This document shows, in pieces, positions 23,745 through 31,713 of a stretch of 64,000 nucleotides of DNA. Below the pieces are notes generated by a model. That model was not told where the DNA came from and did no database searches. It saw only the letters and a program-made list of their open reading frames with translations. How positions within the stretch are numbered: the stretch's first letter is position 1; every line of letters begins with the position of its first letter. The stretch spans positions 248,001-312,000 of the forward strand of contig NZ_JBHUEK010000010.1 of NCBI RefSeq assembly GCF_042680725.1, written 5' to 3'. This DNA is from Ferdinandcohnia salidurans. Its GTDB lineage: Bacteria; Bacillota; Bacilli; Bacillales; Bacillaceae_L. The translations under genes were made by a program, and so were the position numbers.

Positions 23745-24500
23745 TTGAAATATTTTATTATTACTGGGACATCTAGGGGATTAGGAGAATCCATTGTTAA
23801 GCAAATTTTGGACAAGGATCACACCTTATTTTGTATCTCTAGAAAGCAAAATAATGAATTAAAAGAATTAGCGTTTGAAAAGGGAATCAATCTATATTAT
23901 TTTTCTTGTGACCTCCAAAAGAGTGAAGAAATCGAAAAAGTGATGGAACGAATTTTTTCATCCATCGATTTCTCAAATGCTGAAGGAATTTATTTAGTAA
24001 ATAATGCAGGAATAATTGATCCAATTAAGCCGATTGGAAAGGCGAGTCCAAAAGAATTAGCTGAAAATATTCATGTTAATTTATTGGCACCAATGTTGTT
24101 AAGCTCATATTTCATTCGCCATACGGGAACGTTTGCAACTAAAAAGGTGATTGTCAATGTATCATCAGGTGCTGCAAAACGTGCTCGACATGGATGGACG
24201 GCATACTCTTCGTCTAAAGCAGGAATCGATATGTTTACAAAATCAGTTGGTTTTGAGCAGGAAACAGTTGAAAACCCAGTAACCATGATTTCCTTTTCAC
24301 CAGGCGTTATGGATACAGAGATGCAAGAGATAATCAGAAAGACAAATAAAGAGGATTTCACTGAAGTCGAGCAATTCATTGAATACAATGAAAAAGGGAT
24401 ACTACGATCACCAGAATTCGTTGCGGGTGTTATCCTGGACCTCATCTTTAACAAAGAATTAATCAATGGTCATATCTATGATATAAAATCATTCGTATAA
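23745..24500 (+). CDS. Short-chain dehydrogenase/reductase, YueD-like (benzil/sepiapterin reductase group)
   Basis: A 251-residue Rossmann-fold reductase. It has the NADP-binding TGTSRGLGESI near residue 7, NNAG (LVNNAGII, about residue 86) and the catalytic Ser...Tyr-x3-Lys (VSSGAAKRARHGWTAYSSSKAG). The layout resembles Bacillus YueD, an NADPH-dependent benzil reductase forming (S)-benzoin, and sepiapterin reductases. The true physiological substrate is not known. The TTG start at 23745 is chosen because TAGGAG lies eight bases upstream; the frame reaches back to 23727. It stands alone, with a terminator after it. Confidence 0.83.
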   Translation: MKYFIITGTSRGLGESIVKQILDKDHTLFCISRKQNNELKELAFEKGINLYYFSCDLQKSEEIEKVMERIFSSIDFSNAEGIYLVNNAGIIDPIKPIGKASPKELAENIHVNLLAPMLLSSYFIRHTGTFATKKVIVNVSSGAAKRARHGWTAYSSSKAGIDMFTKSVGFEQETVENPVTMISFSPGVMDTEMQEIIRKTNKEDFTEVEQFIEYNEKGILRSPEFVAGVILDLIFNKELINGHIYDIKSFV

Positions 24501-24504
24501 AAGC

Positions 24505-24540
24505 CTCCCTACCTGAGTGAATTTTCAGGGGGGATTTTTT
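24505..24540 (+). terminator. Terminator after SDR gene
   Basis: An imperfect hairpin whose core is cctga / tcagg, extended by tccct and ggggga, followed by a run of T. Confidence 0.65.
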
Positions 24541-24600
24541 TGTCGTGATAGACGATTTTGCGAGCTGGAATTATAATGGGGAATGGGGAGGAGAGAGAAG

Positions 24601-25551
24601 ATGAAACATGTAAGAGTAGGAGTAATTGGCCTTGGTGCAATTGGAGAAAGGTTAATCCAAGGTTTTAATGCGAACAATCATACAACAGTAACTGCAGTCG
24701 TTGATAAGGAAAAAGAAAGAGCTGTAGATATGGCTGAAAAATTAGGCGGTATCAATTGGTATGATAACCACAAGGATATGCTAGCTAATGAGGAGTTAGA
24801 CCTAGTTTATGTAGCGGTCCCGCCAAAATATCACCATGCTGTAACGATGGATGTAATCGATAAAGGAGTACATATCTTATGTGAGAAGCCTTTAGCGAAT
24901 TCAGTTGAAGAGGCAAAGGAAATGTTAGAAAAAGTAGAGCAAGCAGGAATCATTCATGCTATGAATTTCCCTCTAAATTATAGTAACCCTGCTAATAGCT
25001 TTGATTCGTTGATTAAGGAAGGATACATAGGTAAATTAAGAAAGCTTGAACTTTCAATGAATTTCCCAAACTGGCCTCGTTTATGGCAACAGAATGATTG
25101 GGTTGCGGGACGAGAACAAGGCGGATTTGTGCTGGAAGTAGGGGTTCATTTTATTCAATTAACCCAACGAATCTTTGGTTCAATTACTTTTCAAAATAGC
25201 ACATTAGAGCTTCCAGAAGATGAGACAAAGTGTGAAACTGGAATCATTGCTTCATTAGAACTAGAAGATGGTACCCCATTTTTAATAAATGGAATCAGTC
25301 AAATTGCTGGAGCTGAACGAATCGCTTATACGGCATATGGTACAGAAGGAACACTATCGCTTGGCGATTGGGGGAAGCTTGAAGGTGGCAAGCTAGGAGA
25401 AGAAATTCAACCGATTGAGATAGAGACGACTGAAACAGCCACACTCATTGACAATCTCGTTTCTGCTATTGCAGGTAAAGAAAACCGACTCTTTACCTTT
25501 AAGGATGGATATGAGGCACAAGTTATTTTAGAAAAGCTTAGAGATAACTAA
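24601..25551 (+). CDS. Gfo/Idh/MocA-family NAD(P)-dependent oxidoreductase
   Basis: A 316-residue enzyme. An N-terminal Rossmann domain begins VGVIGLGAIGERLIQGF, with VAVPPKYHH near residue 75 and the family's hallmark CEKPLANSVEEAKEM at about 95-110. A C-terminal alpha/beta domain follows with EVGVHFIQLTQRIFGSI. Such enzymes oxidise or reduce sugars, inositols or related alcohols. There is no operon partner and the substrate cannot be inferred. The ATG at 24601 follows GGGGAGGAGAGAG directly; the in-frame ATG 18 bases upstream is part of that ribosome-binding region. Confidence 0.85.
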   Translation: MKHVRVGVIGLGAIGERLIQGFNANNHTTVTAVVDKEKERAVDMAEKLGGINWYDNHKDMLANEELDLVYVAVPPKYHHAVTMDVIDKGVHILCEKPLANSVEEAKEMLEKVEQAGIIHAMNFPLNYSNPANSFDSLIKEGYIGKLRKLELSMNFPNWPRLWQQNDWVAGREQGGFVLEVGVHFIQLTQRIFGSITFQNSTLELPEDETKCETGIIASLELEDGTPFLINGISQIAGAERIAYTAYGTEGTLSLGDWGKLEGGKLGEEIQPIEIETTETATLIDNLVSAIAGKENRLFTFKDGYEAQVILEKLRDN

Positions 25552-25557
25552 ATGAAA

Positions 25558-25581
25558 AGCTCCCGCCAAAAGGTGGGAGCT
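25558..25581. terminator. Bidirectional terminator between oxidoreductase and siderophore-binding protein gene
   Basis: A 10-bp stem agctcccgcc / ggtgggagct with a 4-base loop between two convergent genes. Confidence 0.8.
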
Positions 25582-25586
25582 CACTT

Positions 25587-26561
25587 TTACTTCGCTAAGT
25601 ATTTTTCAACGTCATCTAGCATGAGGTTTGCTGCTAGAACGCCGCCTGCAGTATTCCAAATAGGGTCACTTACTTTGTGCACCTTTCCTGCTTTCACGGC
25701 ATTTAAACCTTGCCACAACGGATTGTTAATCCAGTCTTCCTCGACCTTTGTAGCTTCTCCATTCCCGGTTTCATATGTGAAATAGAAAATTTCATCAGCA
25801 TCCATTAATGGGATTTTTTCTTGGTCCACTTCTCTTGTAAACTGATCTTCAGGATTCTCAGCAAATAAATCAACCTGATGCTGTGGACGTTTCAAGCCCA
25901 ATTGTTCAAAAATCACGCCAGAGAACGAATCAGTATAATAAATTCGAGTTCTTCCTTCCATAAAGCGCACGACTGACACTTCAGCGTCGGTATTGATCTT
26001 TTCCTTAACCTGATTTAAATGGTCTTCAAATTCAGCAAGGACTTTCTTCCCTTCTTCTTCTTTATTGATGGCTTTTGAATATAGGGTAAAGTTCTTTTGC
26101 CAATCACCACGTAAATCCTCAGCAAAAACAGTTGGGGCAATCGCTTTTAGTTGCTCATAAATATTTTCCTGGCGCATTTTATTACCGATAATTAAATCTG
26201 GCTCAAGTGCCGCAATGGCTTCGATATTTACATTGCTTTCCTCACCGACAACTTCGACACCTTCCATTTGATCCTCGATATGTTCGTACCATGGGTCGCC
26301 AATCCAAGAACGAACAGCGCCAACTGGTTTAACTCCCATTGCTAATAAGGCTTCTGTTCCTTCATTTGTTAAAATGACAATTCTTTCTGGATTTTTGCTG
26401 ATTGGAGTCTTACCCATAGCATGTTCAACCGTGTATGTATTAGCTCCTTCAGTGTCATTGTTGCCTTTGTCTGTGTTATCTGCTGCACCACAAGCAGCTA
26501 AAAGAAGTGATAATACAGCCAATGTTAGGAATCCTAGATAAGCTTTCTTTCTAACGTTCAT
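25587..26561 (-). CDS. Ferric-siderophore ABC transporter substrate-binding lipoprotein (YfiY-like)
   Basis: A 324-residue periplasmic-binding-fold lipoprotein. A signal peptide ends in LLAAC (Cys24), followed by a Gly/Asn/Asp linker and a FecB/FhuD-type domain with NPERIVILTNEGTEALLAMG and ALEPDLIIGNKM. It should capture a hydroxamate- or citrate-hydroxamate-type siderophore outside the membrane. The permease pair and ATPase are encoded divergently. The arrangement is like B. subtilis yfiY next to yfiZ-yfhA, whose system takes up schizokinen and arthrobactin. Three Fur boxes lie in the shared promoter region. The exact siderophore is inference from the family. Confidence 0.85.
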   Translation of the reverse strand: MNVRKKAYLGFLTLAVLSLLLAACGAADNTDKGNNDTEGANTYTVEHAMGKTPISKNPERIVILTNEGTEALLAMGVKPVGAVRSWIGDPWYEHIEDQMEGVEVVGEESNVNIEAIAALEPDLIIGNKMRQENIYEQLKAIAPTVFAEDLRGDWQKNFTLYSKAINKEEEGKKVLAEFEDHLNQVKEKINTDAEVSVVRFMEGRTRIYYTDSFSGVIFEQLGLKRPQHQVDLFAENPEDQFTREVDQEKIPLMDADEIFYFTYETGNGEATKVEEDWINNPLWQGLNAVKAGKVHKVSDPIWNTAGGVLAANLMLDDVEKYLAK

Positions 26562-26580
26562 TATGTATCCTCCTATTAAT

Positions 26581-26595
26581 TGATAATGATTTTCA
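26581..26595. promoter_or_regulatory. Fur box 1
   Basis: TGATAATGATTTTCA matches the 7-1-7 Fur consensus TGATAATnATTATCA at all but one position. It lies just downstream of the minus-strand promoter of the binding-protein gene. Confidence 0.85.
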
Positions 26596-26605
26596 ATTAC
26601 TTATG

Positions 26606-26634
26606 ATGATAAAATGAATTGAAACATTAGTCAA
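26606..26634 (-). promoter_or_regulatory. Promoter of siderophore-binding protein gene
   Basis: On the minus strand, TTGACT (plus 26629-26634), a 17-base spacer and TATCAT (plus 26606-26611). Fur box 1 covers the expected start of transcription. Confidence 0.65.
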
Positions 26635-26642
26635 TACAAAAT

Positions 26643-26678
26643 TGAGAATGATTTTCATCCCGTTGACAATCATTCTCA
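26643..26678. promoter_or_regulatory. Fur boxes 2 and 3
   Basis: TGAGAATGATTTTCA (26643-26657) and TGACAATCATTCTCA (26664-26678) each match 13 of 15 positions of the Fur 7-1-7 box. Their starts are 21 bases apart. Box 3 overlaps the -35 of the plus-strand promoter. The remainder of 26692-26847 shows no further signal. Confidence 0.8.
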
Positions 26679-26691
26679 CTTCCAATAGACT
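26663..26691 (+). promoter_or_regulatory. Promoter of permease-ATPase operon
   Basis: TTGACA (26663-26668), a 17-base spacer and TAGACT (26686-26691). This gives a leader of about 150 bases before the first permease gene. The -35 overlaps Fur box 3. Confidence 0.55.
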
Positions 26692-26847
26692 AAAAGAGAA
26701 CTAAATTACTAATTTCGCTTTCTTGTTCAGATGAATAAGAAGGCATATGAATAGTAAAGCCTAACAAAAAACGACCTAATATATAACATAAACATGTTTA
26801 ACTAAAGTCATACATGTCTTTCTTATAATTCAAGGAGTCTTACTATA

Positions 26848-27852
26848 ATGGTTTTGAAATCAAATCAAGCTAAATTTGCTGGACTTATTATCGGAATTTT
26901 ATTATTACTTTTTTCAATGTGTGCAAGTATTGTGTATGGGTATACCGATACATCTTGGAAAATGGCCTATCAAACATTCACGGCTTTTGATGGTTCAAAT
27001 GAACATATTATTATTGAAACAATTCGTTTACCTCGCGCACTTATTGCTGCAGCTGTAGGAGCAAGTTTAGGAATTGCAGGAGCACTTATGCAGGCTTTAA
27101 CGAAAAATCCATTGGCATCACCAGGTATCTTCGGCGTAAATGCGGGAGCGGGATTTTTTATTGTAGCAGGTGTCTCGATATTCTCGATCAACTCCTTACA
27201 AGCCTTTACTTGGGTTGCTTTTTTAGGAGCAGCGATTGCCGCGTTTATCGTTTATTTTATAGGTTCACTAGGTCGAGAAGGTCTTACTCCGATGAAGTTA
27301 ACATTAGCGGGTGCGGCGATGGCCGCGATGTTCTCTTCCTTTACACAAGGATTACTAGTTATTGATGAAATGGCATTAGACCAAGTATTATTTTGGCTTG
27401 CCGGCTCTATTCAAGGACGAAAGCTTGAAATGCTTACGAGTGTTCTTCCTTATTTAGCAGTGGCATGGGTTGCATCCCTTCTATTAGCCAATAAAATCAA
27501 TGTTCTTACCATGGGTGAGGATGTGGCAAAAGGCTTAGGACAGCGAACTGGAACGGTTAAGCTATTAACAGCCTTTACGATTATTCTACTAGCTGGTGGT
27601 GCAGTGGCAGTTGCCGGACCAATTGGATTTATTGGGATCGTCATTCCACACCTTGCGAGGAGCTTAGTAGGAATTGATCATCGATGGATCCTGCCATTCT
27701 GTGGGATTCTTGGTGGCGTATTACTTCTATTAGCTGACATAGCTGCCAGATATATTGTCATGCCAGAAGAGGTGCCAGTCGGTGTTATGACAGCTATAAT
27801 TGGAACACCTTTCTTTATTTATGTGGCAAGAAAGGGGTTTCGTAAAGCATGA
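26848..27852 (+). CDS. FecCD-family siderophore permease (YfiZ-like)
   Basis: A 334-residue permease with nine to ten helices. It has the FecCD hallmarks RLPRALIAAAVGASLGIAGA (about 52-71), ALTKNPLASPGIFGVNAGAG and the ATPase-contacting GPIGFIGIVIPHLARSLVG near residue 253. It forms the channel with the following permease, whose gene overlaps by four bases. CAAGGAG precedes the ATG. Fur control is indicated by the upstream boxes. Confidence 0.9.
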   Translation: MVLKSNQAKFAGLIIGILLLLFSMCASIVYGYTDTSWKMAYQTFTAFDGSNEHIIIETIRLPRALIAAAVGASLGIAGALMQALTKNPLASPGIFGVNAGAGFFIVAGVSIFSINSLQAFTWVAFLGAAIAAFIVYFIGSLGREGLTPMKLTLAGAAMAAMFSSFTQGLLVIDEMALDQVLFWLAGSIQGRKLEMLTSVLPYLAVAWVASLLLANKINVLTMGEDVAKGLGQRTGTVKLLTAFTIILLAGGAVAVAGPIGFIGIVIPHLARSLVGIDHRWILPFCGILGGVLLLLADIAARYIVMPEEVPVGVMTAIIGTPFFIYVARKGFRKA

Positions 27853-28907
27853 ATAAATATCGATCTATTCGATTTGGAAAAAAGGGAAACATCTCTTTTT
27901 TAATTGATCATAAATCATTTATAACGGTTCTCGTTCTAATAGTAGTAACAATCATTTTATTTTTAATCAGTACAGGGTTAGGTGAAATGAAGATAGACCC
28001 TGTTACTGTTGTAAAAACATTGTTTGGATATGGCTCAAGAATGGAACAATTGGTTGTCACATCATTTCGTTTACCAAGAATTATCATTGCATTTTTAGTG
28101 GGAATGGCGCTTGCAGCTGCTGGGAGTATTCTACAAGGTATTATTCGAAACCCACTAGCCTCGCCAGATATTCTAGGAATTACGGGTGGTGCGTCTGTCG
28201 CTGTTGTTGCCTTTTTAGCCACTTTTTCAAATTCTAGCAATGCTTTAACTGTAAGTATAAAATGGATGCCTGTCGCTGCATTTATTGGTGCGACTGTTGT
28301 CGCCTTTTTGGTCTATGTGTTGGCTTGGAAAAATGGCGTTTCGCCCATTCGCCTTGTTCTCATCGGAATTGGTGTTTCAGCCCTCACACAAGCATTGACA
28401 ACAACATTTATGGTAATGGGACCGATTTATCAAGCTAGTCAGGCAAATATTTGGATTACAGGTACAGTTAATGGGTCTACCTGGGCAAATGTACAAATAC
28501 TTAGTCCTGTTGTCATTATTTTATTGATCGTTTGCTTCGTGCTAGCGCGACATCTAAACATTCAAGAACTAGGAGAAGAGCTAGCAACCGGAGTAGGGAG
28601 TGCCGTACAAAAACATAGATTTCTTTTATTGTTAGTAAGTACTGCATTAACAGGTAGTGCAGTTGCATTTGCCGGCGGGATTGGTTTCGTTGGGTTAATG
28701 GCACCACATATGGCACGGAGATTAGTCGGTTCAGCCTTTGGAGCATTGCTCCCAACAGCTGCCCTTTTAGGGGGAATCCTTGTCATGCTGGCGGATTTAA
28801 TAGGGAGAACCGCTTTCTCTCCAACTGAAGTACCAGCAGGCGTGTTCACCGCTGCCATCGGAGCACCTTATTTTATCTACTTGCTTTATAAGACTAGAAA
28901 CAGCTAG
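27849..28907 (+). CDS. FecCD-family siderophore permease (YfhA-like)
   Basis: A 352-residue permease, second of the pair. It has RLPRIIIAFLVGMALAAAGS, IRNPLASPDILGITGGAS and GGIGFVGLMAPHMARRLVG as its FecCD signatures. The start overlaps the first permease gene by four bases, so equal synthesis is likely. Heterodimeric FecCD permeases are the rule in YfiZ-YfhA and FhuB-FhuG systems. Confidence 0.9.
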   Translation: MNKYRSIRFGKKGNISFLIDHKSFITVLVLIVVTIILFLISTGLGEMKIDPVTVVKTLFGYGSRMEQLVVTSFRLPRIIIAFLVGMALAAAGSILQGIIRNPLASPDILGITGGASVAVVAFLATFSNSSNALTVSIKWMPVAAFIGATVVAFLVYVLAWKNGVSPIRLVLIGIGVSALTQALTTTFMVMGPIYQASQANIWITGTVNGSTWANVQILSPVVIILLIVCFVLARHLNIQELGEELATGVGSAVQKHRFLLLLVSTALTGSAVAFAGGIGFVGLMAPHMARRLVGSAFGALLPTAALLGGILVMLADLIGRTAFSPTEVPAGVFTAAIGAPYFIYLLYKTRNS

Positions 28908-28932
28908 AAAAAGTTAAAAGGGGGCGAATTGG

Positions 28933-29742
28933 ATGAATGCATTGGAAACCGAAAGCTTAACATTATCGTATGGAGACTCCATCATCATTGAAGACTTGCA
29001 TCTTGAAATTCCAAAAGGGGAGATCACCGTCTTCATCGGTGGAAATGGATGTGGGAAATCAACTTTGCTACGTTCTTTAGCAAGATTATTAAAGCCAAAA
29101 CAAGGTGCTGTTCTCCTTGAAGGGGAGAAAATCGCTAAACTTCCGACAAAAGAAATAGCAAGAAAGCTTGCCATCCTTCCCCAAGGACCAACGGCACCAG
29201 AAGGGTTAACCGTCCTCCAATTAGTGAAACAAGGGCGTTACCCATACCAAAATTGGCTGAAGCAATGGACAGAAGAAGACGAAAAAATGGTTAATCACGC
29301 ATTAGAAGCTACCAATATGAAGGATTTCGCAGAACGCACCGTGGACTCCCTCTCCGGTGGTCAACGTCAGCGAGCTTGGATTGCAATGACACTTGCACAG
29401 CAAACCGATATTATCTTGCTTGATGAACCAACAACATATCTTGATATGACCCACCAAATCGAAATTTTAGACCTGTTATTTGAACTTAATGAAACAGAAC
29501 AACGAACCATCATCATGGTACTGCATGATTTAAATTTAGCATGCCGCTATGCCCATCATATTGTCGCCATTAAAAACAAACAAATTTACGGACAGGGCAA
29601 GCCTGAATTTGTTGTCAATAAGAGTCTTGTCAAAGATGTGTTTGGCATGGATTGTGACGTTGCCACTGACCCCTTGTTTGGAACGCCTCTATGCATTCCT
29701 CACGGCAAAGGAAGACGTATACTAAATAAGGTAGGAGTTTAA
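28933..29742 (+). CDS. Siderophore ABC transporter ATP-binding protein (YusV/FecE-like)
   Basis: A 269-residue ABC ATPase with Walker A GGNGCGKSTLL (about residues 34-44), signature LSGGQRQR, Walker B IILLDEPT and the switch His in MVLHDLN. It energises the adjacent permease pair. In B. subtilis the YfiZ-YfhA permeases rely on the unlinked ATPase YusV; here a YusV-like ATPase is in the same operon. AAAGGGGGCGAATTGG precedes the ATG, and the reductase gene follows after one base. Confidence 0.9.
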   Translation: MNALETESLTLSYGDSIIIEDLHLEIPKGEITVFIGGNGCGKSTLLRSLARLLKPKQGAVLLEGEKIAKLPTKEIARKLAILPQGPTAPEGLTVLQLVKQGRYPYQNWLKQWTEEDEKMVNHALEATNMKDFAERTVDSLSGGQRQRAWIAMTLAQQTDIILLDEPTTYLDMTHQIEILDLLFELNETEQRTIIMVLHDLNLACRYAHHIVAIKNKQIYGQGKPEFVVNKSLVKDVFGMDCDVATDPLFGTPLCIPHGKGRRILNKVGV

Positions 29743-29743
29743 T

Positions 29744-30550
29744 ATGTCAAACCTCCTTTTGGAAACAGAAATCGAACAATTAAAGGAATTTCGTTTTAGT
29801 AATCAACAATTCCAATCAAACCTATCAAGTCCTGTGATAGAGCTTTTAGAGGAAGAGAAGATTAAACTATATTTGGAGGATATCCAACAGAAGATATCTG
29901 CGCCAGATAAACGAGTAGCGGCATCTATGTTCATGAAACGTTATGGATTTTTTGCTGTCCTGAATTTGTATGCAATGACAGTTTTAAATAAGCGATTAGA
30001 TGTTTCATTGACTAATATTTCATTAGAAACAAGTGATGAAGAGGAAATCTGGTATTGGAATCCGAAGTTCTACTTTTTCAACCTTCATACGGTATCCTGT
30101 TCTTCTGAATCGAGAGAGCAATGGCGAAACGAAACAATTCGGGCTATTTTTCATGAGAATATCCATAAAGTCTTAATGGCTCTATCTGAGCATTCCGGCC
30201 TCTCGAAGAAAGTCCTTTTGGAAAATATCGCAATTTATGTGTATTGGCTCTATGAATCTGTACTGGCAAAACCGAAGTTTGATGAAAAACGCGAGATGAT
30301 CCAGGATGATTTTACGTATCTTGTAAAGAACGCGGAAGGGGAACTTTTTGGTCCGATAGATTTTAACCCTTTATCACGTTATTACGGTATAAAGGTGTAT
30401 CGCCCAGAATATGAACAAAACATTCGTACAAGGACAACATGTTGTCTTTACTATAAAACCAAAAGTACCGGAGACCGTTGCAAAACATGTCCGCTAAACT
30501 GCAAAATAGGAGTTAATAAAAATGAATCAAAAAATAGAAGAACAAGTTGA
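29744..30550 (+). CDS. FhuF-like [2Fe-2S] ferric-siderophore reductase
   Basis: A 268-residue protein. The N-terminal 225 residues are an IucA/IucC-related, FhuF-type helical domain. The C-terminus carries the [2Fe-2S] motif Cys233-Cys234-x11-Cys246-x2-Cys249 (TCCLYYK...RCKTCPL), which matches the unusual FhuF pattern. The enzyme would release iron from imported ferric siderophore by reduction in the cytoplasm. The position directly after the ATPase gene supports this. Its end overlaps the next small gene by 29 bases. Confidence 0.82.
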   Translation: MSNLLLETEIEQLKEFRFSNQQFQSNLSSPVIELLEEEKIKLYLEDIQQKISAPDKRVAASMFMKRYGFFAVLNLYAMTVLNKRLDVSLTNISLETSDEEEIWYWNPKFYFFNLHTVSCSSESREQWRNETIRAIFHENIHKVLMALSEHSGLSKKVLLENIAIYVYWLYESVLAKPKFDEKREMIQDDFTYLVKNAEGELFGPIDFNPLSRYYGIKVYRPEYEQNIRTRTTCCLYYKTKSTGDRCKTCPLNCKIGVNKNESKNRRTS

Positions 30551-30770
30551 TGGATTACTAGAAAAATATACAGAGCTTTTACTTGGCGAAAGTTCCCCGG
30601 AATTAAAGGAAAAAGTAAAGCTATGGTCCTTGTATATGCATATATCAAAATCAATGCCACCTCTTGCAAAGCACTGGAACGAAACCTACCCAGATGCAAA
30701 GGAAGGCATCAAGGAAATCATTGCAGAAATTAAAAAATTAAATGAGGAACATCGTTCAAAAAATAAATAG
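30522..30770 (+). CDS. DUF2573 family (YusU-like) small protein
   Basis: An 82-residue helical, charged protein (KYTELLLGESSPELKEKVK, then SMPPLAKHWNETYPDAKEG). Sequence and position next to a YusV-like ATPase recall B. subtilis YusU (DUF2573), whose function is unknown. TAGGAG lies nine bases before the ATG inside the end of the reductase gene. It is the last gene of the siderophore operon. Confidence 0.7.
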   Translation: MNQKIEEQVDGLLEKYTELLLGESSPELKEKVKLWSLYMHISKSMPPLAKHWNETYPDAKEGIKEIIAEIKKLNEEHRSKNK

Positions 30771-30807
30771 AGATGAGGCACCAACAAGGGGCTTCATCTC
30801 TTTTTTT
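30769..30807. terminator. Bidirectional terminator between siderophore operon and coat genes
   Basis: A hairpin with arms agagatga / tcatctct and inner pairs, followed by seven T. It overlaps the last base pairs of the YusU-like stop, and the convergent coat gene ends at 30808. Confidence 0.85.
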
Positions 30808-31161
30808 CTATTGCATTGTATTATGGTTTGGGAATTGCGTTGTTGTATAGTTATAAAATTGTTGCAGCTTTTGTTGCACCTTTTGAGATTCTTCTTCCTC
30901 AAGCTTATACCAGCCATTCTTGAACATAAGATTGTATAACTCTCTTTGACAATCCTGTGTTTCATTAAAAATGGAACGGATATCTTCATAAAGCCCATCA
31001 TGACTCATCTCATTCAAGGCAGTGCTGTATGCAGCGGTCATATATTTTTCCGTTGCAAGCATGTCATTGATAAAATCACGATCATTCATTGCAGGTGTTT
31101 TTGGAACGCTCGTTTTTGGATTACTTACCTGATTTGGATTTTGGTTCATTTGCTGATTCAT
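30808..31161 (-). CDS. CotF-like spore coat protein
   Basis: A 117-residue protein. A Gln/Asn/Pro-rich N-terminal 24 residues are followed by a CotF-type helical domain (MNDRDFINDMLATEKYMTAA and SHDGLYEDIRSIFNETQDCQ). Bacillus CotF-family proteins, including the YraD-YraG group, are spore coat components made in the mother cell. AAGGAGG lies eight bases before the ATG. It is the second gene of a pair, 15 bases after its paralogue. Confidence 0.82.
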   Translation of the reverse strand: MNQQMNQNPNQVSNPKTSVPKTPAMNDRDFINDMLATEKYMTAAYSTALNEMSHDGLYEDIRSIFNETQDCQRELYNLMFKNGWYKLEEEESQKVQQKLQQFYNYTTTQFPNHNTMQ

Positions 31162-31176
31162 TATGTAGTCCTCCTT

Positions 31177-31494
31177 CTATTGCATTTGCTGGCTTTGTTG
31201 ATTTTGGCTCGGTTGCTGTGGTGCTTGCCCCGTATGCTTTTGCATATGATCTAAAATTTGTCGATAATGGCGCTCATGCATTTGACATGCTTTTTCGAGC
31301 GCTTGAGAGATTTCAGGCATTTGACATTGGCCTGCAAAGAAATGTGCCTTTTTTAATGCTAAAAGGTTCCAGGACATCATATCTGTTAAGTATAAGAGGT
31401 CCTTTGATGTAATAACTGCAGGAGTTTCTGACATTTGCCCACTCTTTGGAGTATAAAAAGGTTGCTGTTGCTGTTGTGATTGCTGTTGTTGCAT
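31177..31494 (-). CDS. CotF-like spore coat protein, Gln-rich paralogue
   Basis: A 105-residue protein with glutamine-rich ends around a CotF-type core (SKDLLYLTDMMSWNLLALKK, then EISQALEKACQMHERHYRQI). It is first in the two-gene coat unit. AAGGAGGG lies just before the ATG. A sigma-K or sigma-E promoter would be expected, but no convincing match was found upstream. Confidence 0.78.
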   Translation of the reverse strand: MQQQQSQQQQQPFYTPKSGQMSETPAVITSKDLLYLTDMMSWNLLALKKAHFFAGQCQMPEISQALEKACQMHERHYRQILDHMQKHTGQAPQQPSQNQQSQQMQ

Positions 31495-31538
31495 ATAAAA
31501 ACCCTCCTTATCCTATTTTTCATTATTAGGTTTCCAAC

Positions 31539-31565
31539 AAAACGTTTTTGTATGCAATGCATACA
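31539..31565. promoter_or_regulatory. Adjacent palindromes between coat genes and fadM
   Basis: AAAACGTTTT (31539-31548) is followed directly by TGTATGCAATGCATACA (31549-31565), an inverted repeat with 8-bp perfect arms around one base. They lie in the 219-bp region between the divergent coat and fadM genes. No matching regulator is known to me, so this is a candidate operator only. Confidence 0.4.
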
Positions 31566-31713
31566 ATGAAATATGGAAGTATTCCAAAATGTAAGCGTTC
31601 GACAAAATTTTTCCGGGTATATATCCAAAGCAAATTAATCGTGATAAAATAAATGAGAATTTAGGTAGATTGCTAGATTACAGCTATGATTGCATTTCGA
31701 GGGGGAAATTGAA

